Under the pieces are notes generated by a model. The model was not told the DNA's origin, did not search any database, and worked only from the letters and a program-made list of their open reading frames with translations. Below are positions 22,886 through 35,600 of a stretch of DNA of 64,000 bases, in pieces (position 1 is the first letter of the stretch; every line of letters starts with the position of its first letter). This DNA is from Gnetum montanum. Lineage: Eukaryota > Streptophyta > Gnetopsida > Gnetales > Gnetaceae. The stretch spans positions 336,164-400,163 of the forward strand of contig MNCI01033587.1 in assembly GCA_015680685.1 (NCBI GenBank), read 5' to 3'. The translations under genes and the position numbers were made by a program.

Positions 22886-24043
22886 ATGGAGACTCAAAAT
22901 ATCATTTTGACAAGGAGTATGATACTCATGAAGAGAAATGATCTAGACAAGAATCCAAGAATAGGAATGAAAGTTGCAACATACAACATGCTTGCAAGAT
23001 CGCTAGTGAGTGAGAAACAATATCCACTATGTCCATCATGAGCCTTCAATTGGCAGAGATATCAATACCCATGCATTTTAGTAGAATTACAAGATTTGGA
23101 TGCTAATGTCTTGTGCTTATAAGAAATCTTACTGTGGAAATTTCTATATCAGTTCCAACCAGATTTGGAAAAGATGGGATATAGAGGTATGTATAAGCAA
23201 AATGGTTCTTGTGGAAGTTCTTCTTTTAAGCCATATAGACTAGCATATTGTAGAAATTACAACATGGATGGTTATGCAATCTTTTATAAAGAATCCAAGT
23301 TTGAATTAGTACAAATATTTGAATGGATTTTAGAAAATATGATTTTTGAAATTCCAGAACTTCAAGAGATGAACAAGAAAGAACAATCAAGATTTTGGAA
23401 AACTCACATAGCCCTAGTAGTAATTCTAAAAGTTCATCTATCAGAAAGATGTGTATGTATGGTTAGCACATGTTTAATTGCGAAACCAACATGTTAAGAT
23501 GTTAGACCTTGTTAAGGATCATACTTGATTAAGAAAATAGAAGAAAGTTTGGGGAAGAAGTTATTCCTAAGTTGTACCAATCCAATGCCATTTATTCTCT
23601 ATGAAGACTTTAATGCAAAATTTGGAAGTTGTGTTTATCAATTTTTAAAATATGGATCTGTAAAGAAATCTTTGGAAGATGAACCTAACTTGAAGAAGAT
23701 GTTTCCATTAATTTAACATGAAATTCCATTAGCCAGTGCATATTCTTCTTACTTTGAATATTTAGTAGATAAATTAGATTCTAGAATTCAGGAATAGATG
23801 ATGTTGATGAATAGCACTCATCAAGAACCATAGTTTACAAATTACTCTGCAATGATTAATGAGGATGGGTCAACAACATTCTTCATTGAGACTTCGGATT
23901 ATATTTGGTACAATGCTCGATTCGTTTGAGTTACCAAGTTACTAAAGTTTATTTCTAAAGAACAAGTCTAGAAGAATCAAGATCAAGCTTTGCCATCCTG
24001 AACAAGACCATCTGATCACATACCACTTATGGTAGAATTGTAA
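22886..24043 (+). pseudogene. Processed pseudogene of a CCR4-type deadenylase (EEP nuclease family)
   Basis: One uninterrupted frame (22967-24043; in-frame Met also at 22886) aligns by motif with the exonuclease-endonuclease-phosphatase domain of plant CCR4 proteins, which shorten mRNA poly(A) tails. Blocks in order: VATYNML with the metal-site Asn; YPLCPS; ANVLCL-stop-E (the catalytic LQE); LEKMGYRGMYKQ; NMDGYAIFYKESKFEL; FWKTHIALVVILK; a decayed NTH block; FILYEDFNAKFGS (the DFN motif); SAYSSYFEYL; SDYIWYNA; RPSDHIPLMVEL (catalytic Asp-His). The frame has no frameshift and no intron, so it came from a spliced transcript. Ten internal stops lie at 23039, 23120, 23495, 23513, 23714, 23795, 23831, 23927, 23969 and 23999. 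It sits inside the LTR element in the same sense, so LTR transcripts would include it. Confidence 0.9.
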
Positions 24044-24507
24044 TTACTTCTATCAGTTCATAAGGTTTATCAAGATCAAGAAGTATCTTACTCTTACTTT
24101 TATTTGATTATCTTATTATTTTATTCATTGTCTAATTTATATTTCAATTAGATAAGTAAAATATCTAAGGAAATACAAGTTAGGAATAAAGAATTTGCTT
24201 TGCCTTCACTTGGATAACTAGATATGAGTTGCACATTATGTGACCCTAGTTAGAACTAGTGATTGGTAGTTGGTATATCTTTATTTCACTTGTTATTATT
24301 ATCTTAGAAAATTACATAACTATCAAGAAAGTAATATTTAATTTTCCATATATTTTTCTCTCACATATATCTTATTTGTAGAATAAGCAAGAAATAACTT
24401 CAAGTTTGAAGGAGAAATCAAATTATTGGATCACAAGATCATGAAAGAAAGCATTAGAGCTAGAAAGAGATAGAGAATGTGGATTTGTTCAAGGAAAAAT
24501 GAAACCT
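24044..24507 (+). other. Interior 3' of nuclease frame
   Basis: AT-rich and non-coding in appearance; possibly the captured transcript's 3' UTR. No feature recognised before the PPT. Confidence 0.4.
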
Positions 24508-24520
24508 AAGGGAGGTAGAT
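24508..24520 (+). other. Polypurine tract of CCR4-bearing element
   Basis: AAGGGAGGTAGAT directly precedes the 3' LTR start TGTCATATCCCC. Confidence 0.75.
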
Positions 24521-25139
24521 TGTCATATCCCCATTTTCAAATGATGTGGTTTCCTAATGAAGATGGTGTCTCTTCATAAAAATTGTTATTATTATCTTAA
24601 AAAGACCTGAAAGGGTAGTTGTAATTAAGACCTAAAAGGGCATGTTGTGATAATGAAGATGTCTCTTGAGGTAACCTTTGGAGGTTTGACTAAAGGCATT
24701 TATACCCAAGGTTAGAGGTCATGCTAGCATGGGAATGGTAGAGCTAGTACAAACAAGTCATGGGGTGGCAAAGCCAATATAGGCAAGTGTTATAGGCCTA
24801 ACCATGGTGGCAGTGAAGTGGGATAGGAAGTGGACTGGCCATCCCTTCTCACTAGGTTATAAGCCTAACCATGATGAAAATGTTGGATTTCCTCTAAGGG
24901 ATAGATGCCAAAGAAAGAAAACCCTAAGGAATACTTTCAAAGAATGATCTAGATTCACTTTTCCATATCAATAAAGCATTCTTTTCTTTCTTCTTTTCTA
25001 CATTTTTTCTATTATTACCTTTATACATAATGTTGAATATTGCATATATTTTACATTTGGTATATTTTCTTCATATGCATAATGTCTAATATATCATATA
25101 TTTGATGTTTTCCATGACATCTAAGGATGAAATGTCACA
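24521..25139 (+). repeat. 3' LTR of CCR4-bearing element
   Basis: Colinear with 19584-20169; keeps the canonical TG start and CA end (TGTCATATCCCC ... AATGTCACA). The poly(A) signal AATAAA is at 24970-24975. Confidence 0.93.
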
Positions 25140-25144
25140 AAAAC

Positions 25145-28100
25145 CTTTCCAAGGTAGCGTAGGTTCATATCTCACAAAATTGAGCACTTTGAAGGTCTGT
25201 AAAGGCAATGCCTTTCCCCCTTGTTTCCACACTAGCTAGTGTGGAAAAGAGGGGGTTTAGTGTGGAGAACCAAAATTAAAGAAAAAAAAATAAGGTCAAA
25301 CATGGTCAAATAGGTAGATGAAGTCCAGATCTATAACTTGTGCAATTCCCGGCCTTGTTTTGAACTAATCTAAGGTAATTTTGAGTGTCAATAGGCCTCA
25401 AAATGGCTTCCCCAAATTTTTCCATGTTAAGCATAGTATCTATAGAATTGAAAAATAGGGGGATAGTTGTTTTATGGATTTAGAGTGATTTACAGGCATT
25501 TTGACAAGGTTTCTAGGTGCCTAGGGCTATAAACTTCAATTCTACAATTTTCTAGTCAAATTTGGGTAGTTTTGATAGGTGTTTAAGGGCACTTAAGGTA
25601 TTCCCCTTATTTCCATGCTAAGGGAGTTACTCTAGCATGGAAGAATGGGGAGAATAGGTTTTGGAGGTTGAAATGAGGTCAAACAAGCAAAATCTTAAGG
25701 CTATGAAGTCCAAGGCTTCTTTGGTGTAGATCTTTGTCTTCCAGGAGCGTCATCTTACCTTCAAAAGTGGAAAATCAGCTTTTTCCCCCTTTTTTCAATG
25801 ATATGGAAGTTACTCTAATGTTGAATAATTAATAATCCTAGATCTAGGCCAATTAGGATCATAATCGATTATGCATGTTACCTTCTAGATTTGCCAAGGT
25901 CAAGGGCTATGGATCCATGTCAAAATTTAGTAGTTTTGAGCATTCCTAAGTTGTTTTTTTGGCTTTCCCCCATTTTCCCACGTTAGATATGGAAAGATAA
26001 TTGTGGAAAAAAAGGAGGAATCGATTTTTTTCCATCTAGTATCAATTTTGAGAAGTTTAAGAGCTCCAATAGCTGCTACGAGGATTCTAGAGTGTGTTAA
26101 AGGTTGTTTGATGTCATTTTGAGGTGTTTAAGAGATAAAACAAGTTCCTCCATGTGTTTCCATGCTAGGGATACCATCCTCAATGTGGAAAAATGGATCC
26201 CTAGCATGGAATAACCATGAAACTTAGATCTAGGCTAATTTTGACCTCAATTGACTATGCATGTTAGCCTCTAAGGCTACGATGGTTTAGAACTAGGGTT
26301 TGGTGTTAAGTCTTGGTAATTTTGAGTATTTCTAAGTGTTTTGTTAGGATTATCCCTTATTTCCACTCTAGGGATGGAAAAATTAGTGTTAAAAACAAGG
26401 GGAAATGGATTTTTGATCTTCTGACATTAGTTTCTTGAAGTTTGAAAGCTCTAAACGATGTTGGCAAGGTCCTAGAGTGCATGCAAGTTTAGTTAATGTT
26501 GTTTTGAGGTAGTTATGGACTCCAAGTGGGTTTTACCATTAATCACCATGCTAAGCAACATGGAAGGGGAAAATTCTTAGTATGGAGACACCATAAAACT
26601 CAGATGTATCCTAGTTTTAACTTCAATCAACCATGCATGTGAGCCTTTGGGACTACTAGGGTTAAGGACTAGGGTTTGGAAATAAAACTAGTTAATTTAT
26701 AGGTTTTTTAAGTTTTTTTTGAGCTTCCCTTCTTTTTCCATGCTAGGGATGGAAAACTAGGGGGAAATATATTTTCATACTTTTACATCATTTTTGTTCA
26801 TGCATGTAGGTCCTTGGGGTTGCTAGTGAAGATGATCAATGCCTAGTATCACAATTTGGCTTTTTTGAAGGTTGATAAGTGGTTTTTGGGTTTCCCCCAC
26901 TTTTCCCATGTTGGGACTTCCATGATCAACATGGAAAATTGGGGGGAAATATTTTCAATCATTTTGGTCACTTTTAGTCATGTGTGTAGGCTTCTAAGGT
27001 TGCTAGTATCAACTACTACTACTTGATGTCAAACTTTGGCTGTTTCAAGGATGTCTAGGTGGTTTTTGAGCTCCCCTCCTTTTCTCCACACTAGGGGTTC
27101 TATACTTAGTGTGGAAAATTAGGGGAAAAAGTGTTTTGATCATATTTGATCACTTTTAGTCTTGCATGCAGGCTTCTAAGGTTGCTAATGTAAATTACTA
27201 CTACTTGATGTTAAAATTTGGTTGTTTCAAGGATTTCTAAGTAACTTTTGGGCTTCCCCATTTTTTACCACATTGGGGCTTCCATGCTCAGTGTAGAAAA
27301 TTTGGGGAAAATATTTTTGGTCACTTTTGATCATTTTCGGCCATGCATGTAGGCTTCTAAGTTTTTTCATGTCAATTACTAATATCTGATGTTAAATTTT
27401 GATTATTTCAAGGGTTACTATGTAATTTTTGAGATTCCCCCACTTTTTCCACATTGGGGCTTCCATGCGTAGCATGTAAAATTTAGGGGAAAAGATTTTT
27501 TAGATTTTCATAATCATTCTAGCTATGCATGAGTGCTCACAAGGTTGCTAGTATTGGCCATCAATGCCTAAGGTCAAGATCTAATTATTTAGGAGGTGAT
27601 GAGGGTGTTTTCAAGTTTTCCCCTTTCTTCCATGCTAAGGGTGAAAAGATCAATGTGTAATAGGTCCCCCTTAGTGAAAAAAGTTAGATCTACACTAGAT
27701 CAACAATCAATCAACTATGCATGTCAACCTTTGGGGTTGCCGATGTCAATGGTCAATGTTGGGTGTCATGATTTGATAGTTTTAAGGCTTCTAAATGCCT
27801 CATGCAATCTACCCCCTTTTTCCATGCTAGAAATGGTGGCCTTAGCTTGTATGAAAAGGGGATGGATGTTTTGTACCATATTTAACCCATTTTGGGGCTT
27901 CTGGAAGCTTTAGAGGGTTCAAGTAGGGTTTAGGAGTTACCGAGCATCAAGAAAAGGTTATCAGATCATCAATTTAGGCCATTTTTATTTCCCCCAATCT
28001 ATCCAAGTTGATGGTGAGAGGCTCAACATGGATGAAGCATCCCTTAGCATGGAAAACACCAAATCCTAGATTTCGACTAATTTTGACTATGTTTGGTGGG

Positions 28101-30735
28101 ATTTTGACGTTGCCAGAGATGCTTGGAGGGGTTTTGGGTCATGTGGGATCCACTTTGAGGTCAAAATTATGCTAGATGATTGTTGGGATGTAAGAGTGAG
28201 TGTCACCCCCCTTATTTCATGCTATGGACTACTACCTCAGCATGGAAATCTATGTGTTTAGTCTTGCTCATGTTTTACCCACTTTTGGAAACCCAGGGTT
28301 GACAAAGGTAAGTTTGGGCTACTAAAAATAGAAAGATATTTGTAATTCTAATGAATTTGTAGAGTGATAAGCATATTTCCATGTTGAACATCATATTCCT
28401 AGTGTGGATGCATGTGGTTAAGTTTACCATAATGTTTTAAGTGTCAAAATTAGTAAAGGTCTTAGCATTGATGTAAGTTTTGGCCAAAAGTGAAGGCACA
28501 AGGTAGGGTCCATACTCCAAAGATTTAAGATTTTGAAAAGTGAAGTTGCTTCCATCCAAAACCAATGTGAACTAGACATTCCCCCATTTTACTTTAGTGC
28601 ACTAAATTGGCAACTAGGGTTTCATTTAAGTTTTAGATGGGTTTTATATGTCAAGTTTTGCAATTTTTTATCATAATTATCATTCTATAGAAATAGTGCA
28701 TTGGAGGAGAGATCTAACAAAGATTATTGTGGTAGACACAACTAATTTTTAGTGTGGAAGCCCCCCATCTCCCTCGTAGCTAGCATAGAACTCCTATCTT
28801 CTCATAATTTCCATCATCCTTAACGTTGAGCCTACCATGGCACCTAAGTAGTGATGGGGAAAGAGTAAAAATCCTTCAATATAGATGATCGATGAGCATT
28901 CTAGGGAGTTTTCAAAGGTTCCTAGGCCTATCTAAATTTAGGCCCCATTTATCATTGCTCCAAGGTAGGTAATTCTACCTATTTTTTCCTTTGTTTCTTG
29001 TGGTTTTTATAGTTTCTTATTTCTATGTGTTAAGGCCATTTTTTATATCTACTTTGGTGGATGGATTAAGATAGAATCTTGACAAAATACCACCTTCTAT
29101 TATGGCTAATTCCATGCATATATATAATTGTTTAATTGCTTCAGCTTTTGTAGATTTGATTTTGAAAATAGGGCTTGCTATTTTATGCTCTTTTCTGAAA
29201 ATTTTGGGGTGTGGTCATTTTCTTAGATCTAGGCCTTCAAATTTTTTTAAATGAAATTTTAACAAAATCCTATAGCATTATTTTGGTGTGAATTCAATTT
29301 ATTTTCCATGGTTTTGGCTATTTTGCCTATTTTAATGGCTATATGAGATTTAGGCCTTGAGGTTTTAGCATGAAAAAATAAGCAATGTATTGTATTTTTT
29401 GTATTGGTAGAATAGCTACATATTTTGAAAATTAAAGGTTATGGTTTTGTATCCCTTTATTTAAGCTTTCCAATGGTTGTGTCTAATTTATTTTGACCTT
29501 AGAATAAGGAAGTTATGGTCATTTTCCTAATGTTGAGCAGTTAAGTTGTTTGTGCCGCTTTTGTAATTTCATGTAGATTTGTGAATTGTTTATAAGAAAA
29601 TAGCAAAGATTTTTGCTATTTTCTAGTCATGGATGTATAGGCTTTGGCTTCAGATTTAAATGAAAGTTGAACCATTCTAATTAGACTTAAAATGAAATTT
29701 TTATGAAATTTTCATTAGGCATGTATAGTAAGGATGTTTGTGCCATTTTTGAATTATTTTCCATATTGATGAATTTTTCTTGCATAAATGGAAAAGGTTT
29801 CAAATTTTTTTCTAGGCATGGCTACATACGTCTTGATTTAAGATTTTAAATACTGATGAAATCATTCTGTTTGGAACTCAAATGAACTTTTTATGAATTT
29901 TTTGGTCTATGGCTATATGAACAAGGAAAAAAATCATAGTTGTAGCACATAGAAGTGATTGACATGTATAACTTATGCTTTTCTTTTGTCAATATGTGAA
30001 ACTAATGTTTAATTTTGCTTTTTCTAGAAGAGTAAAGCTTTTTATATTTTAAATAAGCTTTCACTATGGCTACATGGCTTTTTCTAAGTTTATCATACTT
30101 TTTCTAAATTTGTGCATAACTTGGATGATTTTTCCAAATTTATGCATATTTTTCATAATTTAGATGTTTTTTCTAAATGTACGTTTTCTTTTTAAAAAAT
30201 GTTATCCATAATTTAGATGGTTTTTCTAAATTCATGCATAATTTAGACTAAGACATAGTTTTGGGCTATGAAATTTTGGCTATGAAGGCTATAAGATATG
30301 GTAATAATGCTTTTATATAATTCCTCAAGCTAATTTAGATAAATATCTAAGAACTTTCTACAGAGGTTAATTTCACCTCTAACTTAGGAAGTTTTCTCTA
30401 AATTTGTTAAGAAATTTCCAATTGGTTATGATGTAAGGTTATGAAAGGTTGTAATAATGTTTTCTTATGAAATTACATAGACTGATTTAGATAAACACCT
30501 TAGAACTTTTTACAGAGGCTAATTTCACCTCCAACTAGATGTTTTATCTAAATTTGCTAAGTAACTCTAATAGGTCATAATGCTTTTACTTTGAGAGGTT
30601 GTAATAGTGCTCCTTTTTTTTTGTGAAATTTCTTAGGCTAATTTAGATAAACACCTGAGAGATTTTAATGGAGGCTAATTTCACCTTCAACTAGGATGTT
30701 TTCATAACCTATTAAGAAATTATAATTGGTCATTA
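25145..30735 (+). repeat. ~180-bp tandem repeat region and exon-1/intron-1 part of antisense gene (outer copy)
   Basis: Colinear with 36900-41838 of the inner copy. From about 25200 to 28000 diverged units follow each other at 167-190 bp, seen from the anchor word CATGCATGTAGGCTTCTAAGG near 26799, 26979, 27161, 27342, 27524 and 27715. Most units hold a fold-back pair such as TTTTCCCATGTTG ... CAACATGGAAAA (26907-26934) flanked by C- and G-runs. From 28837 comes exon 1 of the opposite-strand gene, then its first intron up to 30735, where a U3 fragment interrupts. Confidence 0.75.
28837..28964 (+). pseudogene. Exon 1 of the antisense gene, outer copy
   Basis: ATG in a good context (CTACCATGG) starts a 128-bp exon ending CCAAG/GTAGGTAA, a near-consensus 5' splice site. 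The inner copy has the equivalent exon at 40007-40135 with the same donor. Readable residues include MAPK at the start and EHSREFSKVPRP; two stops and a 1-bp length difference show decay. It is on the strand opposite to the retrotransposon's gag-pol. Exons 2-3 should follow after the first intron but are absent in this copy because the U3 fragment at 30736 and the inner element intervene. Confidence 0.6.
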
Positions 30736-31380
30736 AAATACCACAAAATTTTGGGTCCTAACATCTTGATTGCAAATTTGGCTAAGTGTCCAAATGATGG
30801 CACTTTGCCCAAATTTTTCAAAGTGTTAAGTGTAGTTATCTGAAACTACCCAATTTGCAAAATTTTTCTAAGTGTCAGAATGATGACACTTTCTACAAAT
30901 TTTTCTAAGTGTTGGGACTATGCTCTTCACTGTAGTAGAGTGTAGATAGCTTCAACGACCAACTTTCTACAATTTTGGCTAAGTGTTCTAATGAGGTTAA
31001 AAGCTGCAAAATTTCTCTAAGTGTTGATACTATGCTCTCCTCTACTAGGGCTAAACTCTAGAGCATAGTTAGTGTAGTCAACACATAATAGCTAGTTTTG
31101 TAAGATTTTTTTCAAGTGACAAAATGATGGCACTTGTTGCAGAAATTTTCTAAGTGTTGAGACTATGCTCTCCACTATTGGGACTATGCTCGAGAGCCTA
31201 GTTAGTGGAGTCAACACACAATAGCTAGTTTTTCAAGATTTTTTCTAAGTGTCAAAATGATGACACTTATTGCATAATTTTTCTAAGTGTTGAGACTACA
31301 CTCTTCACTGATGGGACTACAGTCTAGAGTGTATTCAGTGTATTTAACATCCAAAAGTGCAATGTTAACACCTAAAATCC
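30736..31380 (+). repeat. U3 fragment of a third LTR family, plus orientation
   Basis: Starts TAAAATACCACAAAATTTTG (decayed TGAAA-type LTR start). It contains about four ~150-bp units with TTTTTCTAAGTGTTGAGACT, CTATGCTCTCCACT and CTAGAGCATAG words. The same words occur on the minus strand in the LTR at 61077-62892. It is cut at 31380 by the start of the inner 3' LTR in the opposite orientation, so both ends of this junction are rearranged. Confidence 0.55.
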
Positions 31381-32444
31381 ACCAAATCTCAAGGCCTCAC
31401 TACTTCCATGTTGGAGTTCAAGAGAATGCAAGTATGGGAACTTGTAAGAGCTCTTGAGTACCTAAAAATTCATCAAGCATTGAATTGTGTGTATGAAAAT
31501 TGCTTGTAAGTGTTGAATATTGTCAAAAATTGCTGAAACTTGCCAAAAAATGTGGAACCTTATGAGTGTAGAATATTGCCAAAAATGTTAAACCATGAGC
31601 AAAAATTATTGGAACCCTTCAATCATGTTTGAGGCTAGCTTTTATAGGGTCTTTGGGCCATGAATGGGGCTGCAAATTGGCTGAAAAATGATTGCAAATT
31701 TGATGTAATTTTGCTGCAAATTGGCTGTCAAATTTATGTGAAATGGATGCCCAAATTTGAGGGGTTACTATACATAGTAAGTGCTTCCCCCATGGCCATT
31801 CCATTTACTATAAATAGTAACCCATGCACACCTTCCACGTTGGAGATGAATCTTCCACGTTGAGCCCTCTAGCATGTTTCTTGAAGTGGAAGGTCAATGT
31901 TGAAGTGCATATATTAATGAATTTTGTTTCTTGTAGCTTCCATGCTAGGGGATTGAATTTTCCACATTGGGTGAAAACCTTTCCAAGCTAGGGGGAAAGT
32001 TTCCAAGCTAGGAATGGGGGGAAAGCTTCCAAGGCTAGGGGGCAAGTGTCCAAGTTGGGAAAAATTTCCAAATTGTGCATTTGGTCTCCATGTTGAAGAG
32101 TGGAAAAGTGTCCAAACCCCCAACCATTCCATATTGAGGGTAGATGAGATCTACCCCCCTTGTAGGTATTTCTAGCATAGAAAAATACATACCTCCCATA
32201 AAACCCAAAAGGCATTTTTCATCCTCCCAAGCCCAAATGTAAACACTAGGTGATGTTTTTCACTTAGGGAATGAGGCTTTGGCCAATTATGAGGCATTTC
32301 TCATCCCAAAAGTATAGAGTATGTGAAATTGCCCATTGTGAATTACAATTTTCACATTTATAATGAAATTTTACCTTGGGTCTCATGAGATGAAAGCTAC
32401 ATGATGGAGATTGGTTATAACATGCAAAATTTTGTGGTGTTTCA
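31381..32444 (-). repeat. LTR family A, inner 3' LTR (truncated)
   Basis: Colinear with about 4252-5411 of the outer 3' LTR. It starts on the minus strand TGAAACACCACAAAATTTT next to a PPT (32445-32458). The TATA box (minus) is at 31640-31646. The last ~420 bp are missing. Confidence 0.85.
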
Positions 32445-32679
32445 ATGGCCTCTCTTTGCTAGTGCCTAGAGGATTAACCCAAGAGGTGTCGAGAAAGAAT
32501 ACAAAACACCATTGCATATTATAATGCTACAATGCATATAGGCCACATGAAAATCAAGCTATCTAGGTTACCAATGTTGCTAGTTTAAGGCCGTGGTGGA
32601 CCATAGTACTAGTTTAAGGCCCTAGTAGTCTATGTTGCTAGTTTAAGGTTCTAGCGGACGATTGAAAGTAGGTTCACTT

Positions 32680-35600
32680 GTTGACAATCTATCGACTACA
32701 TGTAGTCTGACTTTAGATAGGAATGATTGACCAGATTGGCCAACTCATTTCCATCCATGTCAATTACTCTAAATTCTCCATTTCCATAGGATTTGGTGAA
32801 AATAAATAGCCCTTCCTAGTTGGCTAAGAATTTGTCTACATGTTCATGGATAGCCTTGAGGACTAGGTCCCCCTCCTTGATCTTGCACATGATCAAGTTA
32901 TGGTGACGTTATTACTTCTACCTCTCTTGATAGTGCTCAATGTGAGTGAGTGCTTGCATATGCCACTACTCCACCAAATCCAGTGTTATTATGTACAACT
33001 CCTTGCTTTGCTCATCATTCATGAAGTTGACCAAGGCTACTCAAGGTGATGGCACCTACAATTCAAAAGGTAAAAGAGCTTTAGAACTATAAACAAGGCT
33101 ATAAGGGGTCATGCCAGTTGCCGTGTGATAGGTTGTTTTGTATGCCCATAGTGCATGTATAAGATGTTGATGCCACTTGTACTTGCTATTGTTGAGCATC
33201 TTCTTGAGCAAGTTGTTGATGACCTTGTTTCTTACTTCCACTTGTCCATTGACATGAGGGTAGTAAGGTGACAAGAAAGAATGCTTAATGCCTACATTAT
33301 GACAAAAATCCTTGGTTTCTTGGCTACTAAATTAAGGTCCATTATCCATAAGTATGGTCATGGGTATGCTAAAACAAGCTATAATGTTATCTAGGATAAA
33401 TTTACAAACTTGTTCAGACATGATCTTCCCTAGAGAAATATCCTCAACCCACTTGGTAAAGTATTTGGTTGTGATGATGATGAAGCTATGTCCCATGGTA
33501 GACTTAAGCATTATAGGTTCAATGATGTCCAACCCTCACCATTGAAACGACTATGTTATTTTGGTTGTATGAAACTTAGTTGGTGATACATGTATCAAGT
33601 TGCTATATCTTTGGCATATGTCACATCACTTAACCTTTTGCAGGTAGTCATTTTTCATATGGGGCCAATAGTAGCATAACCACCTAATCTTAGCAGGCAT
33701 GGCTCTAGGTCCTATATGTACTCCATAAACACCCTCATGAACCTCCTCTAGGACTATTCTAGCTTGAATTTTACTTAAGTATTTTAGAAGTATGCCATCA
33801 TAGGACCTTTGACATAATGTGTTATCACCTACAATGACATACTACTTTGATCACTTGCATATAGCATCCTTCTAAGAAGTAGTCAGGTCTTTTGAGGATT
33901 CATCATGCATAGGGTAAAATTTGATATCATCATACCACTCCTTGGGAGGAACAGTATGAATGGCATCCACAATGATATCCTTAGTATTCTTTATCATGGA
34001 AATAGCATAGTCCATAGTTAAGGTGGGAAACTTGGTAAACACATTAGGTATCACACTAAGGGTTAATGTTGCAATTGCATCAGCTATGACATTTTTGTTT
34101 TGGGGGATGTGTTGGATATCACCATCTATGAATTATTGTAATAATTACTTTTCCAAGTCATAGTAAGGTTGTAAATGCTTAGATTTGTATGTATATAGAC
34201 TTTGGTTACTTGGTTAACCACAAGTTGTGAATTGAATTTGATGGTTAGGCTTCTAATTCCCAAGTCATGAGCTACCATCATCTCTCTAATCAAACCTTCA
34301 TATTTTGCTATGTTACTGGTACATGAGAATCCAAAATGATAGGCAAAGGATTGGATCTCACTAAATGGGAATGTTGTGATGGTAGTAGCACTAACCCTAT
34401 GGGCATTTAAATCTCCGTTGAAGTTCATGACTACCTTGTAACCCTTGGGTACTGTGCTAATTCTATTAATGTTTTCATTAGGGAACTTAGGGTCTACGAT
34501 TGTTTAGCCATCAACAAGTGAAACTATGAGTTGTATGGTTATAGCTTGACCTTTTGTTGAGGATTGAGAGACATAATGAAGGTTAAATTCTATAGATATG
34601 GCTTTCCATTGGGCTATTTGACTACTTTTATAGATGTTGGTCATTATGACTCTAAGTATGTTATCCTTGCAAATGTCATTGACTTAGCTTTTGAAGAGGT
34701 AGTGTCACCTTTTTTTTAAAGAGAAGACTAGTACTAGACAATACTTCTTCACTTTAGTGTATTGAGTCTTGTGGGCTACTAATGCATGGCTAAGGTAGTA
34801 TACAAGCATTTCTACCCTGTCATCATGTTTCTGATAGAGTAGAGAGGCAATGGATGTATCATAGATGGCAAGATAAATGTAGAATAATTTACACTCGTAT
34901 AGAGGATAGACTATTGGTAGTTATGTTAACTCTTAAGATTTTCAAAAGCCTCTTGGCATTGAGCTATCCACTCATAGTGAACTCCTTTCTTAAGCAAGTG
35001 TTGCATAGGCTATAACTTATCTCTAAGCCTAGAGATAAACCTATGAATACACTATAATCTACCTTGTAATCCCAGAAGCTCCTTAAGGTTGGTAGGTTCT
35101 ACCAATTTGGATATGACCTTAATCTTATCAAGATCTATGTGTATCCTTTCTTTAGAGACTATAAAGCCCAACATCTTATCAATCTTGACATTGAAGATAT
35201 ACTTCTTAGGATTGAGCCTAAGATCATATTTGAGGCATCACTTAAGCAGAAGATCTAAGTCATTGGCATGATCATTGGCTATCTTAGACTTCATAGCTAT
35301 GTCATCTACATAATCATTAAGCAAACCTAATATGTAATCACTAACGATATAGGTTATGGCTCTCTTATATGTTACTCTAGCATTCTTAAGGCCAAAGGGC
35401 ATCATGGTATAATAAAAAGTACTCCATGGGGTTTGGATTGATTCTAATCTGGTTATATCCTGAGAATCCATCCATAAAGAACAACAAGGCATGTCTAGCT
35501 GTAGTATCGATAAGTTGATCAATACTAGGCAAATAAAAGTCATCCTTGATGGTTGCTTTATTTAGGTCTCAAAAATTAATGCAAATATAGATACTCCCAT

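Larger units (their letters stand above)
19584..25139 (+). mobile_element. LTR retrotransposon carrying a captured CCR4-type nuclease gene
   Basis: Direct LTRs at 19584-20169 and 24521-25139 are flanked by a perfect 5-bp target duplication AAAAC (19579-19583 and 25140-25144). A PBS-like sequence follows the 5' LTR and a PPT precedes the 3' LTR. The 4.35-kb interior lacks any recognisable gag, protease, RT or integrase. Instead it holds a ten-unit 22-bp minisatellite (21745-21964), a 5S rRNA-derived segment (22201-22282) and a 359-codon EEP-family nuclease frame (22967-24043), all readable on the plus strand. This fits a large non-autonomous LTR element that acquired host sequence. The two LTRs differ by many substitutions and some indels, so it is not recent. 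It is inserted in the outer giant Tat element. Confidence 0.93.

Noticed and set aside
22967-24043. A functional CCR4 gene read through stops or by RNA editing
   Set aside because: Ten stops in a decayed retrotransposon are explained by transitions; no sequence evidence for editing or readthrough.
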